Assembly (NCBI RefSeq): GCF_031199965.1
Contig: NZ_CP133605.1
Location: 2,884,501 to 2,948,500, forward strand
DNA from: Paenibacillus sp. D2_2
GTDB taxonomy: Bacteria; Bacillota; Bacilli; Paenibacillales; Paenibacillaceae
Reading direction: 5' to 3'
DNA: 64,000 nucleotides
Part shown: in pieces, positions 47,420 through 56,700 of the stretch
Layout of the letters: every line of letters starts with the position of its first letter
Position numbering within the stretch: position 1 is the first letter of the stretch
Made by a program: the position numbers and the translations under genes
The notes under the pieces: generated by a model
Databases searched by the model: none
What the model saw: only the letters and a program-made list of their open reading frames with translations
Told to the model about the DNA's origin: nothing

Positions 47420-47962
47420 TTATGCAGATCGTTCCAAATTGAGGATTAACGCGTCTAGATCATCCCACCCGTACCCCACTTCTCTCAGGCTTATACCGCC
47501 TATTTCTACATCTTCGTACGCTGTAGATTCCCCGCCAAGCGATTCATAGAAGGCACAGTAGCCGTTATCCTCTAGTGCCCAGACCAGCATGGACCGGTAA
47601 CCAGTCTCACGCAACTGAGAGCCGACCGATAGCATTAGTTTGCGTCCTATCCCCAGTCTTTGATACACCTCAAGCAGATAAATGGCATAAAGCTCCCCTT
47701 CATACGGTAACTGATCAGAACGGGAGCGACCGCCTGAAGCAAATCCGATAATCTCCCCCTGCTCGGTCTCCGCCACAAAAATATTCATGGATTGCTCTGT
47801 ACCAGACAACTGCCGTTTCCACATTTCAGCACGCTTCTGGGCGGATAAATCGGACAGATATGAGTCTGGAACAACTCCCCGATAGGTCGTACGCCAGCTT
47901 GCGACATGTACATTTGCGATAGCTTCTGCATCCTGAAGTACGGCATGACGAATATGGAACAT
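47420..47962 (-). CDS. GNAT-family N-acetyltransferase
   Basis: 180 residues: IRHAVLQDAEAIANVHVASWRTTYRGVVPDSYL at the start is typical of the YuaI/PhnO-like GNATs, and LYAIYLLEVYQRLGIGRKLMLSVGSQL is the acetyl-CoA motif A (QRLGIGR pyrophosphate loop). LVWALEDNGYCAFYESLGGE is motif B. The acceptor is unknown. GGGAGGCC precedes the ATG. Confidence 0.9.
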   Translation of the reverse strand: MFHIRHAVLQDAEAIANVHVASWRTTYRGVVPDSYLSDLSAQKRAEMWKRQLSGTEQSMNIFVAETEQGEIIGFASGGRSRSDQLPYEGELYAIYLLEVYQRLGIGRKLMLSVGSQLRETGYRSMLVWALEDNGYCAFYESLGGESTAYEDVEIGGISLREVGYGWDDLDALILNLERSA

Positions 47963-47986
47963 TAAAAGGCCTCCCTTAGATTGCCA

Positions 47987-48259
47987 TTATTTAAAATCTT
48001 CTTTGGAAATAGCGATTGATGGGTAGTGCCCAATTTGAGTTAAATCCGTATCGAAAGGAACACTATAAACCATATAGTAATTGTCCTCGTTTACTACTGA
48101 AGTTAGCTCTTCAAAACGATTTCTAGCTTTGTTAGAATCTGTGGTTGCATAAACTACAGCGACAATGCCTACTCCCTCTTCCATCCATCCTTTAAGAATC
48201 AATTTCAACGGTTGTTCATTTGTCAAAGCTGTTTCTACCATATTCATGTATTCTGTCAT
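47987..48259 (-). CDS. Hypothetical protein, 90 residues
   Basis: Unrecognised small soluble protein, MTEYMNMVETALTNEQPLKL at the start and ending PSIAISKEDFK. It alternates predicted helix (ARNRFEELTSVV) and strand (GIVAVVYATT, YMVYSVPF) in a way that suggests a small alpha/beta fold. AGAAAGGC lies upstream of the ATG at 48259. It lies 24 bases from the GNAT gene and 70 bases from rsgA on the same strand. Confidence 0.65.
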   Translation of the reverse strand: MTEYMNMVETALTNEQPLKLILKGWMEEGVGIVAVVYATTDSNKARNRFEELTSVVNEDNYYMVYSVPFDTDLTQIGHYPSIAISKEDFK

Positions 48260-48329
48260 GTTAAAACTTTGCCTTTCTAAGTCGAATTGAGTTGTTAGTT
48301 TCTTCGGCTGAAATAAGGAGATCGAGGAA

Positions 48330-49436
48330 TTACTCCTCGATCTCTTTGCGCCAGCTCTGACGGTTCCTTTTCCCCGATTTAGAGGAGCTTGTGCTTGAAC
48401 GTCCTTCGTTTCTCTTCGCTGCGATCCTTTCTTTCCTCATCTGGAATCGAATCTCACGCTGCATCTTGTGGTAGTTATCAAGTCTCTTCCGGTCTAACTC
48501 CCCTTCATCTATCGCATGTAGTACTGCGCAGCCTTTCTCATGCCGGTGCTGGCAATCACTGAACTGACACTGTTCCTTCAATTTCTCAATATCCTCGAAA
48601 GTGCGCTCGAAGCCACCATCATCGTCCCAGATCGATAGCTCCCGCATACCCGGCGTATCGATAAGAACACCGCCCTGCGGAAGCAAGAAAAGCTCCCTGT
48701 GCGTCGTTGTATGGCGTCCGCGGCTATCGTCTTCGCGCACTTCCTGCGTAAGCTGCAGCTCGGCTCCGGTTAGCCAGTTGATTATCGTAGACTTTCCGCT
48801 TCCGGACGACCCGGCCAGAGCAATCGTAGTACCCGGGTAGACGTAAGTCTCAAGCTGGTCTCTACCAATGCCTAGATGAGCCGATACGCTTATTACTGGC
48901 ACTCCTGGAGCGATTAATTCCGTCTCTGCGATAAAGGATGGTATATCTTCACAGAGATCGCTTTTGCTCAGAACGATTATCGGATTAACTCCGCTGTTCC
49001 AGGCCATAATTAAATATCGCTCTAGACGGCGGACGTTAAAGTCGTAGTTGAGCGCACATACGATGAACAGGGTGTCTACATTTGCAGCAATAATCTGCTC
49101 CTTCGTCTCAAACCCAGCCGCTTGTCTGGCGATTAAGCTTTTGCGATCCACTATCTCATGGATAATCGCATCATCGCCCTCATTCATCATTTTTACCGCG
49201 ACCCAGTCCCCGACGCCGGGATAACTTCTCTGCTCACTGGCCTTAAGCCGAGCTTTGCCCGATAAGGTAGCCCAACTCGTTCCTCGTTCACTTCTAATCT
49301 CATACTTCTGGCCATGATCCGCTACAATCCTTGCCGGCTCAATTTGACCTTTTATACTGTATTGTTCGGCAATATTCCGCCATTTAGGCTGCCATTCTGT
49401 AGTCCATCCGAATGCTTCTAATTGATGATTTTCCAA
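48330..49436 (-). CDS. rsgA: Ribosome small-subunit-dependent GTPase A
   Basis: Circularly permuted GTPase: OB-fold N-domain (EIRSERGTSWATLSGKARLKASEQRSYPGVGDWV), G4 ILSKSDLCED, G1 GSSGSGKSTIINWL, G3 VLIDTPGMREL, then the zinc-binding C-domain CQFSDCQHRHEKGCAV. A basic tail (KSGKRNRQSWRKEIEE) follows. TTG 49436 after AAAGGGAG is the likely start (368 residues); the ORF back to 49484 lacks a ribosome site. RsgA checks late 30S ribosome maturation. Confidence 0.94.
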   Translation of the reverse strand: MENHQLEAFGWTTEWQPKWRNIAEQYSIKGQIEPARIVADHGQKYEIRSERGTSWATLSGKARLKASEQRSYPGVGDWVAVKMMNEGDDAIIHEIVDRKSLIARQAAGFETKEQIIAANVDTLFIVCALNYDFNVRRLERYLIMAWNSGVNPIIVLSKSDLCEDIPSFIAETELIAPGVPVISVSAHLGIGRDQLETYVYPGTTIALAGSSGSGKSTIINWLTGAELQLTQEVREDDSRGRHTTTHRELFLLPQGGVLIDTPGMRELSIWDDDGGFERTFEDIEKLKEQCQFSDCQHRHEKGCAVLHAIDEGELDRKRLDNYHKMQREIRFQMRKERIAAKRNEGRSSTSSSKSGKRNRQSWRKEIEE

Positions 49437-49543
49437 TTTGTGTTCTCCCTTTCGTATTCTCCTGAACGAATCAAGCGACATCAAAGGAATCCCTACGTAA
49501 TTGCTTGCCTAAAAAGGGCTCAAATTGGCTAAACTACACCAAA

Positions 49544-49575
49544 AAGCATCCGCAGAGATCCCTCTACGGATGCTT
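49544..49575 (-). terminator. Intrinsic terminator of the tiny unit upstream of rsgA
   Basis: On the minus strand AAGCATCCGTAGAG folds on CTCTGCGGATGCTT (one mismatch) and is followed by TTTTT. It closes the short transcription unit that starts near 49743. Confidence 0.85.
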
Positions 49576-49648
49576 AAGCTTCATTTCTATCTTACGATTC
49601 GAAACTTACCTGAGTTTAATGATTGATAAACACAGGTCAAGACTTCGA

Positions 49649-49720
49649 TCAAGAGACAGATATCCGTTCAGGAGACTTTGTTTTATAAGCAACATGCACA
49701 ACAAATTTACGGTTACTCAT
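49649..49720 (-). CDS. Possible 23-residue small protein
   Basis: ATG 49720 is preceded by GAAGGAGG with 9-base spacing and by a clear promoter, and a terminator lies 70 bases after the stop. The reading frame begins MSNRKFVVHVAYKTKSPERI. Given the indel rate in this window the true product could be longer in another frame (a frame ending SLDRSLDLCLSIIKLR runs on). Alternatively the roughly 200-base transcript is a small RNA. I do not recognise it. Confidence 0.5.
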   Translation of the reverse strand: MSNRKFVVHVAYKTKSPERISVS

Positions 49721-49750
49721 ATTACATCGCCTCCTTCAACAATTTCCCAT

Positions 49751-49780
49751 AGTGTAACCAATATTTCGATATGAAGTCAA
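49751..49780 (-). promoter_or_regulatory. Promoter of the tiny transcription unit
   Basis: On the minus strand TTGACT (49780-49775) and TACACT (49756-49751) are 18 bp apart, with transcription expected near 49743, just before the ribosome site at 49730-49734. Confidence 0.65.
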
Positions 49781-49865
49781 TGGACAAAATAATTATAACC
49801 ATCTATTGGCCAATGATGGCGAAACCCGTGATTCAAGATTGATGTGATGAACTTCCTCTTACAGG

Positions 49866-49895
49866 TTGTTTTTTAAAGAGGGGCTCAAGTATAAT
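49866..49895 (+). promoter_or_regulatory. Promoter of cls
   Basis: TTGTTT (49866-49871) and TATAAT (49890-49895) are 18 bp apart, about 55 bp before the cls start. The segment 49781-49865 shows nothing else that I can name. Confidence 0.65.
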
Positions 49896-49950
49896 GATGT
49901 GACATAATCATCACAATATTATAAACCAGTTGCAGGAGGACTAATCGAAT

Positions 49951-51414
49951 TTGTCTATGAGTATCTCTTCTATTATTTCAATCGTCTTTGGTATCATCTT
50001 TGTTCTGAATATTCTGTTTGGTCTCGTCATTGTCTTTCAGGAGAGGAAGGATATCGGATCGACCTGGGCCTGGCTGCTTGTTCTCTCCTTCATTCCCGTG
50101 CTCGGATTTATACTTTACCTACTGTTCGCGCAGGATTTCCGCAAAATCCGGCTATTTCACTGGGATGATCTCAAGAAGCTTCGTTATGAGAAATTACTAC
50201 TTGAGCAAATGGAGAGTATCCAGTCTGGAGGCTTTCAATTCAAGAATGATGTAGCTCAGAAAAATGATGATCTTATTTACATGCATTTGAACGAGAATCA
50301 TGCACTTCTCACTGAAGATAATGAGATCGATATTTTGACGGATGGAAAGGTTAAATTCGAGCGGCTATTTCAGGACATCAGAGAGGCACAGGAATCAGTA
50401 CATGTCCAGTACTACATTTTCCAACGAGATAATCTGGGTAAGAAATTCCTCGATCTGTTGACAGAGAAAGCGAAGCAAGGAGTTAAAGTTCGTCTGCTAT
50501 ATGATGAGCTAGGCTCGAGAAAGTTAACCAAGGGCTTCTTCAAGGATTTCTTGGCAGCAGGTGGTGAAGCCGAAGCCTTCTTCCCTTCCAAGCTACATTT
50601 AATTAACCTGAGAATCAATTACCGTAATCATCGTAAGCTAGTTATTATTGACGGCAAGATTGGCTACGTTGGTGGCTTCAACGTCGGAGATGAATATCTC
50701 GGGATCAAGAAGAAATTCGGATATTGGCGCGATACTCATCTACGAGTTCAAGGCAGCGCGGTATACGCCATGCAAATTCGCTTCATTCTAGACTGGAGCC
50801 AAGCGTCGCAGCATAATGAAATTACATATGAGACTAAGCTATTCCCGGCAATTGAGACGACAGGTCGGGTAGGAATGCAGATTGTCACCAGTGGTCCCGA
50901 TTCAAGTCTGGAACATATCAAGAACGGTTACATCAAGATGATTATGTCCGCTAAGCGATCCATCTATATCCAGTCTCCTTATTTTGTTCCGGATCCTAGT
51001 GTATTTGATGCGTTACGAATCGCCGCTTTATCCGGTGTAGATGTACATATCATGATCCCGGACAAGCCGGATCACCCGTTCATTTATTGGGCCACCTTGT
51101 CCCATGTCGGAGAACTCCTGAAGCTTGGTGTCAAGGTCTATCTCTACAAAAAAGGCTTTATCCATGCCAAGACCATTGTCGTTGATGATGAGATCTCTTC
51201 AGTCGGAACCGCAAATATGGATTATCGCAGCTTCCGCTTGAACTTTGAAGTGAATGCATTTATTTATCATGAAGCTACCGCTCAGAAGCTGAGTGAAATA
51301 TTCTTGGAGGACATTAAAGACTCCACCTTGTTGACTATAGAAGATTACGGGCAGCGTCCAAGATTGGTGCGTATGAAGGAATCTATTTCACGCTTAATAT
51401 CTCCAATTCTATAG
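49951..51414 (+). CDS. cls: Cardiolipin synthase
   Basis: 487 residues. Two N-terminal helices (IISIVFGIIFVLNILFGLVIVF and WAWLLVLSFIPVLGFILYLLF) are followed by two phospholipase-D HKD motifs: YRNHRKLVIIDGKIGYVGGFNVGDEY and FIHAKTIVVDDEISSVGTANMDYRSF. It joins two phosphatidylglycerol molecules to cardiolipin. GGAGG lies 10 bases before the TTG at 49951; the ATG at 49957 is possible but spaced further. Confidence 0.94.
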   Translation: MSMSISSIISIVFGIIFVLNILFGLVIVFQERKDIGSTWAWLLVLSFIPVLGFILYLLFAQDFRKIRLFHWDDLKKLRYEKLLLEQMESIQSGGFQFKNDVAQKNDDLIYMHLNENHALLTEDNEIDILTDGKVKFERLFQDIREAQESVHVQYYIFQRDNLGKKFLDLLTEKAKQGVKVRLLYDELGSRKLTKGFFKDFLAAGGEAEAFFPSKLHLINLRINYRNHRKLVIIDGKIGYVGGFNVGDEYLGIKKKFGYWRDTHLRVQGSAVYAMQIRFILDWSQASQHNEITYETKLFPAIETTGRVGMQIVTSGPDSSLEHIKNGYIKMIMSAKRSIYIQSPYFVPDPSVFDALRIAALSGVDVHIMIPDKPDHPFIYWATLSHVGELLKLGVKVYLYKKGFIHAKTIVVDDEISSVGTANMDYRSFRLNFEVNAFIYHEATAQKLSEIFLEDIKDSTLLTIEDYGQRPRLVRMKESISRLISPIL

Positions 51415-51432
51415 TATGTGTCCATACGAAAA

Positions 51433-51464
51433 AACAGCCTTAGGTTAGCATTCCTAGGGCTGTT
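51433..51464. terminator. Bidirectional terminator
   Basis: AACAGCCTTAGG and CCTAGGGCTGTT pair over 12 bp (one G-U) around an 8-base loop, between convergent cls and the RNase H gene. Confidence 0.85.
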
Positions 51465-51487
51465 ACTTCTATTGGCTTTATTTATTT

Positions 51488-52156
51488 TTATTTACGTCCG
51501 AAATCAGCTTTAATCTCGCCCCATTCGACGGTATTCCATTTCAGGATTTTATTCTCATACTTATTGTTTTGCAACCACTGTACCGCTCGGTCCGTCAATT
51601 CCCAAATTTCTCGTGTCGAATCATTACGTTCCAGAGAAGTGGCTGGTTTTTTGTTGCGGACCCATGCCAGTGCTGTTTTCGAATCGGTGTATACCGTCCT
51701 CTTGCTGCCCTGTTTCTTCAAGTAAGCAAGCGCATGGACAATCGCGATGAATTCACCTAAATTGTTCGTTCCGTTCTTTACAGGACCAACATAGAACAGA
51801 ATCTCACCAGTTTGGGTATCCACTCCCTTGTATTCAACCGGACCGGGATTACCTCTTGTACCTACGTCTACTGAAATGCTGTCATAATCTATTTCCTCTT
51901 TAGTGGCAGTTGTTGATGATTTGTACTTACTGTGATTCGATGGATAGCCACTACCAGAACCTGCTGTCTTCGCCTTGTCTCTTCCCCAGTTCTGTTTCCA
52001 ACCGTTAGAATATGCTGCTTCTGCCTCTGCATGGGACTCGTAGGATTTGTATTTTGCATTAGTATAACCGTTAACTTGTGTCTGACACTCGGGCCAAGAG
52101 GTATAGATTCCAGGTTTATGCCCTTCCCAGACCACGTAAAATTTTTGTTTCGCCAT
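51488..52156 (-). CDS. rnhA: Ribonuclease HI with N-terminal viroplasmin (hybrid-binding) domain
   Basis: 222 residues. Residues 1-50 (KFYVVWEGHKPGIYTSWPECQTQVNGYTNAKYKSYESHAEAEAAY) form the RNA:DNA hybrid-binding domain also found at the N-terminus of eukaryotic RNase H1. After a low-complexity linker the RNase H core has acidic residues in SVDVGTRGN (Asp), NNLGEFIAIVHAL (Glu), VYTDSKTALAW (Asp) and EIKADFGRK (Asp). It removes RNA from RNA:DNA hybrids. Confidence 0.93.
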   Translation of the reverse strand: MAKQKFYVVWEGHKPGIYTSWPECQTQVNGYTNAKYKSYESHAEAEAAYSNGWKQNWGRDKAKTAGSGSGYPSNHSKYKSSTTATKEEIDYDSISVDVGTRGNPGPVEYKGVDTQTGEILFYVGPVKNGTNNLGEFIAIVHALAYLKKQGSKRTVYTDSKTALAWVRNKKPATSLERNDSTREIWELTDRAVQWLQNNKYENKILKWNTVEWGEIKADFGRK

Positions 52157-52225
52157 ATTCTGCTCCTATTAAATGCAATCAGTATTTAGAAAGTTATCAC
52201 ACTGAAGATTATATATTGCGTAAAA

Positions 52226-52690
52226 TCAGTGAGCAAGACTCTCTCCTTCAAAAGCCGTAATAACCTGCTTAACTTCCTCCGGAATTGGCGTGCTCTTCCC
52301 GTTGTTGGTATCAATCAACACTACAGCTCCACGTCCGGCAGCTTTCAAAGTATCTTCTACAACGACGGCATATTCCACATCCAGAGAGGACCTGCCAAGC
52401 GACGCCACACGCACATGCATTTCAACCTTATCGCTACGATACATCTGTGCTATGTACTGGCACTCCAAATCGGCAACGACTGCCACTCTCTCTTCACCGA
52501 ACAACTCAGCAAACAGCCCGAGATTCTCAAAATATTCAATCCGTCCCTGCTCAAAATACATGAAATAGCTTACATTATTAACATGTCCAAGCATATCGGT
52601 CTCACAATATCTCACCTTAATAGGTATTGAAAAGTGAAACTTATGCAGCCAACTCTTCAAATCAGGTTGAATAAAACTTTCTTTTTTCAT
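52226..52690 (-). CDS. Acyl-CoA thioesterase, 4HBT (hot-dog) family
   Basis: 154 residues: IPIKVRYCETDMLGHVNNVSYFMYFEQGRIEYFENLG is the 4-hydroxybenzoyl-CoA thioesterase motif with the catalytic Asp (ETDMLGHVNN). RSSLDVEYAVVVEDTLKAAGRGAVVLIDTNNGKSTPIP follows as expected. It hydrolyses acyl- or aryl-CoA thioesters; the substrate is not evident. AAAGGAG precedes the ATG at 52690. Confidence 0.92.
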   Translation of the reverse strand: MKKESFIQPDLKSWLHKFHFSIPIKVRYCETDMLGHVNNVSYFMYFEQGRIEYFENLGLFAELFGEERVAVVADLECQYIAQMYRSDKVEMHVRVASLGRSSLDVEYAVVVEDTLKAAGRGAVVLIDTNNGKSTPIPEEVKQVITAFEGESLAH

Positions 52691-52839
52691 TAAAGTTTCT
52701 CCTTTTGACTATCGATCTGGCGCAAAAAACGGGCACCACTTACGCATATATGTGATAAGTAACCATTTTTATATATAATGATTGAAATTATCCATTTAAG
52801 CGTCCGCGGTGTCCGTTAAATTTTTATATAAATTCTTAC

Positions 52840-53544
52840 TTACAATGAACAGGAATCGTCCGTGCAGGTTGCCCCATCCGAACCAAGGACATCAAGCTTT
52901 GTCTTAGGATTCTCTTCTTCCCATACCTGATTTAGAGCACCCAGAAAGGCTTCCATAGGCTGTGCTCCACGGACCGCATACTTGCGGTTTAATACGAAGA
53001 ACGGTACTGCTTGAACGCCTAGTCTTGCCCCTTCCTGCTGATCACCAATCACTTGTTCTTTATATTCGTCCCCAGCCAGCATTTGCTTGACTTCACCGGC
53101 ATCCAGCCCAACCTCAGCGGCTAAGTCTGCCAATACGTCGTGATCCCCAACATGCTTCGATTCTGTGAAATACGCGGAAAGAAGACGCTCCATCATTTCC
53201 TTGCCATTCCCTTTCGTATCGGCATAATGACCGACCCGGTGGGCATCTAGCGTGTTCGTCATAACTGCCGTATCTAGATGATAATCCAATCCAACATCAC
53301 GCGCCTGCGCAACAACCTGGTCATTCATTCCTCTCGCTTGTTCGACAGAAATACCATATTTATGTGCGAGCATCTCCTCCATTGATTCGTCGTACTGCTT
53401 CGGTGCATTTGGGTCGAGCTGGAAGCTCTTGAAGACGAGTTCCACCTGATCTTTGTGAGGGAACTGCTCCAAGGCTTGCTCGAATTTCCGTTTACCTATA
53501 TAGCAAAAAGGACAAGCAATATCTGACCATATTTCTACTTTCAT
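52840..53544 (-). CDS. DsbA-family oxidoreductase, FrnE-like
   Basis: 234 residues starting MKVEIWSDIACPFCYIGKRKFEQAL at ATG 53544 (AAGGAGG upstream). The CPFC redox pair, LDPNAPKQYDESMEEMLAHKYG, DAHRVGHYADTKG and GVQAVPFFVLNRKYAVRGAQP (cis-Pro loop) define the cytoplasmic FrnE branch of DsbA/thioredoxin-fold proteins, linked to polyketide biosynthesis and oxidative stress. A further Cys pair is at the C-terminus (GATCTDDSC), as in FrnE of Deinococcus. There is no signal peptide. Confidence 0.93.
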   Translation of the reverse strand: MKVEIWSDIACPFCYIGKRKFEQALEQFPHKDQVELVFKSFQLDPNAPKQYDESMEEMLAHKYGISVEQARGMNDQVVAQARDVGLDYHLDTAVMTNTLDAHRVGHYADTKGNGKEMMERLLSAYFTESKHVGDHDVLADLAAEVGLDAGEVKQMLAGDEYKEQVIGDQQEGARLGVQAVPFFVLNRKYAVRGAQPMEAFLGALNQVWEEENPKTKLDVLGSDGATCTDDSCSL

Positions 53545-53734
53545 CGTATATCCTCCTTCGTTCATTTCGTTTTGACAACCTAAAAACAAATTTCATCTCT
53601 CAAGCAAATATGCCATTGCTGTAACTACAACAATTACATTATAAAGCATTCACTTACAAAACTACAGTACCTTTAAATATATAAATTCAAAAATACTGTG
53701 CCTTTTTTTACAGACGTGTTCAAATTCAGAATGC

Positions 53735-53759
53735 TATATTCGCGTTAAACAGTGTTTAA
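53735..53759 (+). promoter_or_regulatory. Extended -10 promoter with palindromic operator of the activase-tetR operon
   Basis: TGCTATATT gives an extended -10 (TATATT 53735-53740). TTAAAC-AGT-GTTTAA (53745-53759) is a perfect dyad right at the expected start site, 30 bp upstream of the activase ATG. The TetR protein encoded at the end of the operon is the natural candidate to bind it. Confidence 0.65.
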
Positions 53760-53788
53760 ATCATAGTTTGAAAGGAAGACACTATTGT

Positions 53789-56700
53789 ATGCTACTTCAC
53801 ATTGGACTGGATATGGGTTCAACAACAGCTAAACTGGTTGCCATTACAGCGAATGGCGAGATCATACATCAGAGATACTGCAGACATTTTTCCGATGTTA
53901 AAGGTACGACACTACATATGTTGACTGAATTAAAGTCGAAATTTCCGGACGCCATCGTATCGATGAACATAGCTGGCTCTGCAGGACTATCGATGGCAGA
54001 GCATGTAATGCTGCCCTTCGTCCAGGAGGTCATCGCTTGTACAGAGGCTGTTGAACAATACATTCCTAACACAGATGTAGTTATTGAACTAGGCGGCGAG
54101 GATGCCAAAATCATCTATTTCACAGGTGGTCTGGAGCAGCGGATGAATTCCGCCTGTGCCAGGTGGCACTGGAGCTTTTATCGATCAGATCGCCGCTCTG
54201 CTAAAGACCGATGCGGAAGGAATGAACGAACTGGCCAAAGGCTGCCAGACAATCTATCCGATCGCTTCACGCTGCGGTGTATTTGCTAAGACGGACGTAC
54301 AGCCTCTACTTAACGAAGGCGCACGTAAGGAAGATATCGCCGCATCCGTATTTCAGAGCGTAGTCACCCAGACGATTAGCGGACTTGCTTGTGGTCGTCC
54401 AATCCGCGGTAATATTGCCTTCCTCGGCGGCCCACTGACCTATTTATCCGAGCTGCGCCAACGTTTTGCGAAGACGTTAAAAATCACTGACGAAGCGGTT
54501 ATTTTTCCCGCGAACAGTCTGTATTTCGTGGCAATAGGAGCAGCAATCAAGAGCCGAAACTTTGAGCCGATCGCGATCGACGATCTATGCTCACGCTTTG
54601 AAAGCTTCACAATAAATGGTAGAAGCCGTACTACCACTTCTCTTCCCCGTCTCTTTCAAGATGAAACGGTGCTGCAGCAGTTTCGTGAACGGCATGCAAC
54701 CGCCTCTGTTCACAAGGGAAATCTGTTAAGCTACAAAGGTCCTTTATTTCTAGGGATCGATGCTGGTTCAACAACGACCAAGATTGTGCTGACCGGAACG
54801 GAGGATGAACTTCTATATACTTTCTACGACAGTAATCATGGGAATCCCCTTGAATCGGTGCGTAATGGTCTACAGACGATGTACCGAGAGCTTCCGGATG
54901 AGGTCTATATCGCAAATGCTGCAGTAACAGGATATGGCGAGGGTTTGATTAAGGCAGCGTTCAAGGTCGATATCGGTGAAATCGAGACTGTTGCCCACTA
55001 TAAAGCGGCAGCCCGTTTCTCCCCTGAAGTAGATTTCATTCTCGATATTGGCGGTCAGGACATGAAATGCATCAAGATTAAGAACGGGGCGATCGACGGA
55101 CTGATGCTGAACGAAGCATGTTCCGCCGGATGTGGCTCCTTCCTGGAGAGCTTCTCTGGTTCACTTAACGTTCCGATCGAGCAATTCGCCGAAGCTGCGC
55201 TACTTGCCGACGAGCCAGTAGACCTGGGTTCGCGTTGTACTGTATTTATGAACTCCAAGGTGAAGCAGGTTCAGAAAGAAGGCGTCTCCTTAGCCAATTT
55301 ATCCGCCGGACTTTCCTATTCTGTCATCAAGAATGCGATCCAGAAAGTATTGAAGCTGCGCAATACCGAAGAACTTGGTGAGAACATCATCGTTCAGGGC
55401 GGGACGTTTTACAATGAAGCGGTACTAAGGGCCTTCGAGCTGTTGATCGGCAAAGAGGTCGTCCGCCCCGATATCGCCGGGATGATGGGCGCCTACGGCT
55501 GTGCTTTGATCGCCAAAGAGCAGTACAAAAGCGGATTAAGCACCCTGCTGTCTCTATCTGAGCTTGGACAGTTCACCTGCTCGATATCACATAGCCGCTG
55601 CGGGCTATGTGGCAATAACTGTGCCCTTACCATCAATCGCTTCCAAGATAGACGCTTCTTCATCACTGGCAACCGCTGTGAACGTGGTGCCGGATTGCGT
55701 AAGGAGAAGAACCATCTGCCTAATCTTTATGAATATAAGTATGACCGTATCTTTGGCTATGAATCATTACCCGCTGAGAAAGCAGTGCGCGGCACCGTAG
55801 GCATCCCGCGCGTTCTAAATATGTACGAGAATTTTCCGTTTTGGCACACCTTTTTCACGAAGCTGGGATACCGGGTCATCCTCTCCCCTCGTTCCAGTAA
55901 GAAACTATTTGAGCAAGGCATGGAATCGATCCCTTCTGAATCCGTCTGTTATCCAGCGAAATTAACCCATGGTCATGTGGATAGTCTGATTGAGCAGAAG
56001 GTCGACTTCATCTTCTACCCTTCGGTCGTCTATGAGCACATGGAGGATGAGGAAGCCAGGAATCATTTTAACTGTCCAGTGGTCACATCCTATCCCGAAG
56101 TGATCCGGGTGAATATGGATCGGCTCAAAGAGGCGGGTATCCCCTATGTTCAAGCATTCCTGACTCTTGATAACCCTAAGGCGCTGAAGAAAGAGCTAGC
56201 AAATACTTTTCCACAAATCTCGCGCAGGGAAATCAACGAAGCGGTCGATGCTGCACTGACAGAAGCTGATACCGTCAGAAAGGACATTCGTCACAAAGGC
56301 GAGGAAACGCTACGCTACCTTGAGAAGACCGGGACGAAAGGAATCGTTCTTGCCGGAAGGCCTTATCATGTTGATCCGGAGATCCACCATGGTATTCCTG
56401 AGTTGATCAATACGTACGGATTGGCTGTGTTAACCGAGGATTCCATCGCCCATCTTGCCGAACCAGCTAATGATCTGCGCGTTGTTAATCAGTGGACCTA
56501 CCATTCCCGGCTCTATCGCGCCGCGAGGGTAGTCGCAACCCGTAATGAGATTGAGCTTGTACAGTTGAATTCATTTGGATGTGGCCTTGATGCAGTGACG
56601 GCGGACATGGTTCAGGAAATATTGGAACGAAATCATAAGATGTACACGATAATCAAGATCGATGAAATCAACAACCTTGGGGCAGCCCGCATTCGAATCC

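Noticed and set aside
49505..49774. 89-residue plus-strand open frame between rsgA and cls
   Set aside because: It is antisense to the promoter, ribosome site and terminator of the small minus-strand unit, begins without a ribosome site and shows no protein-like pattern.
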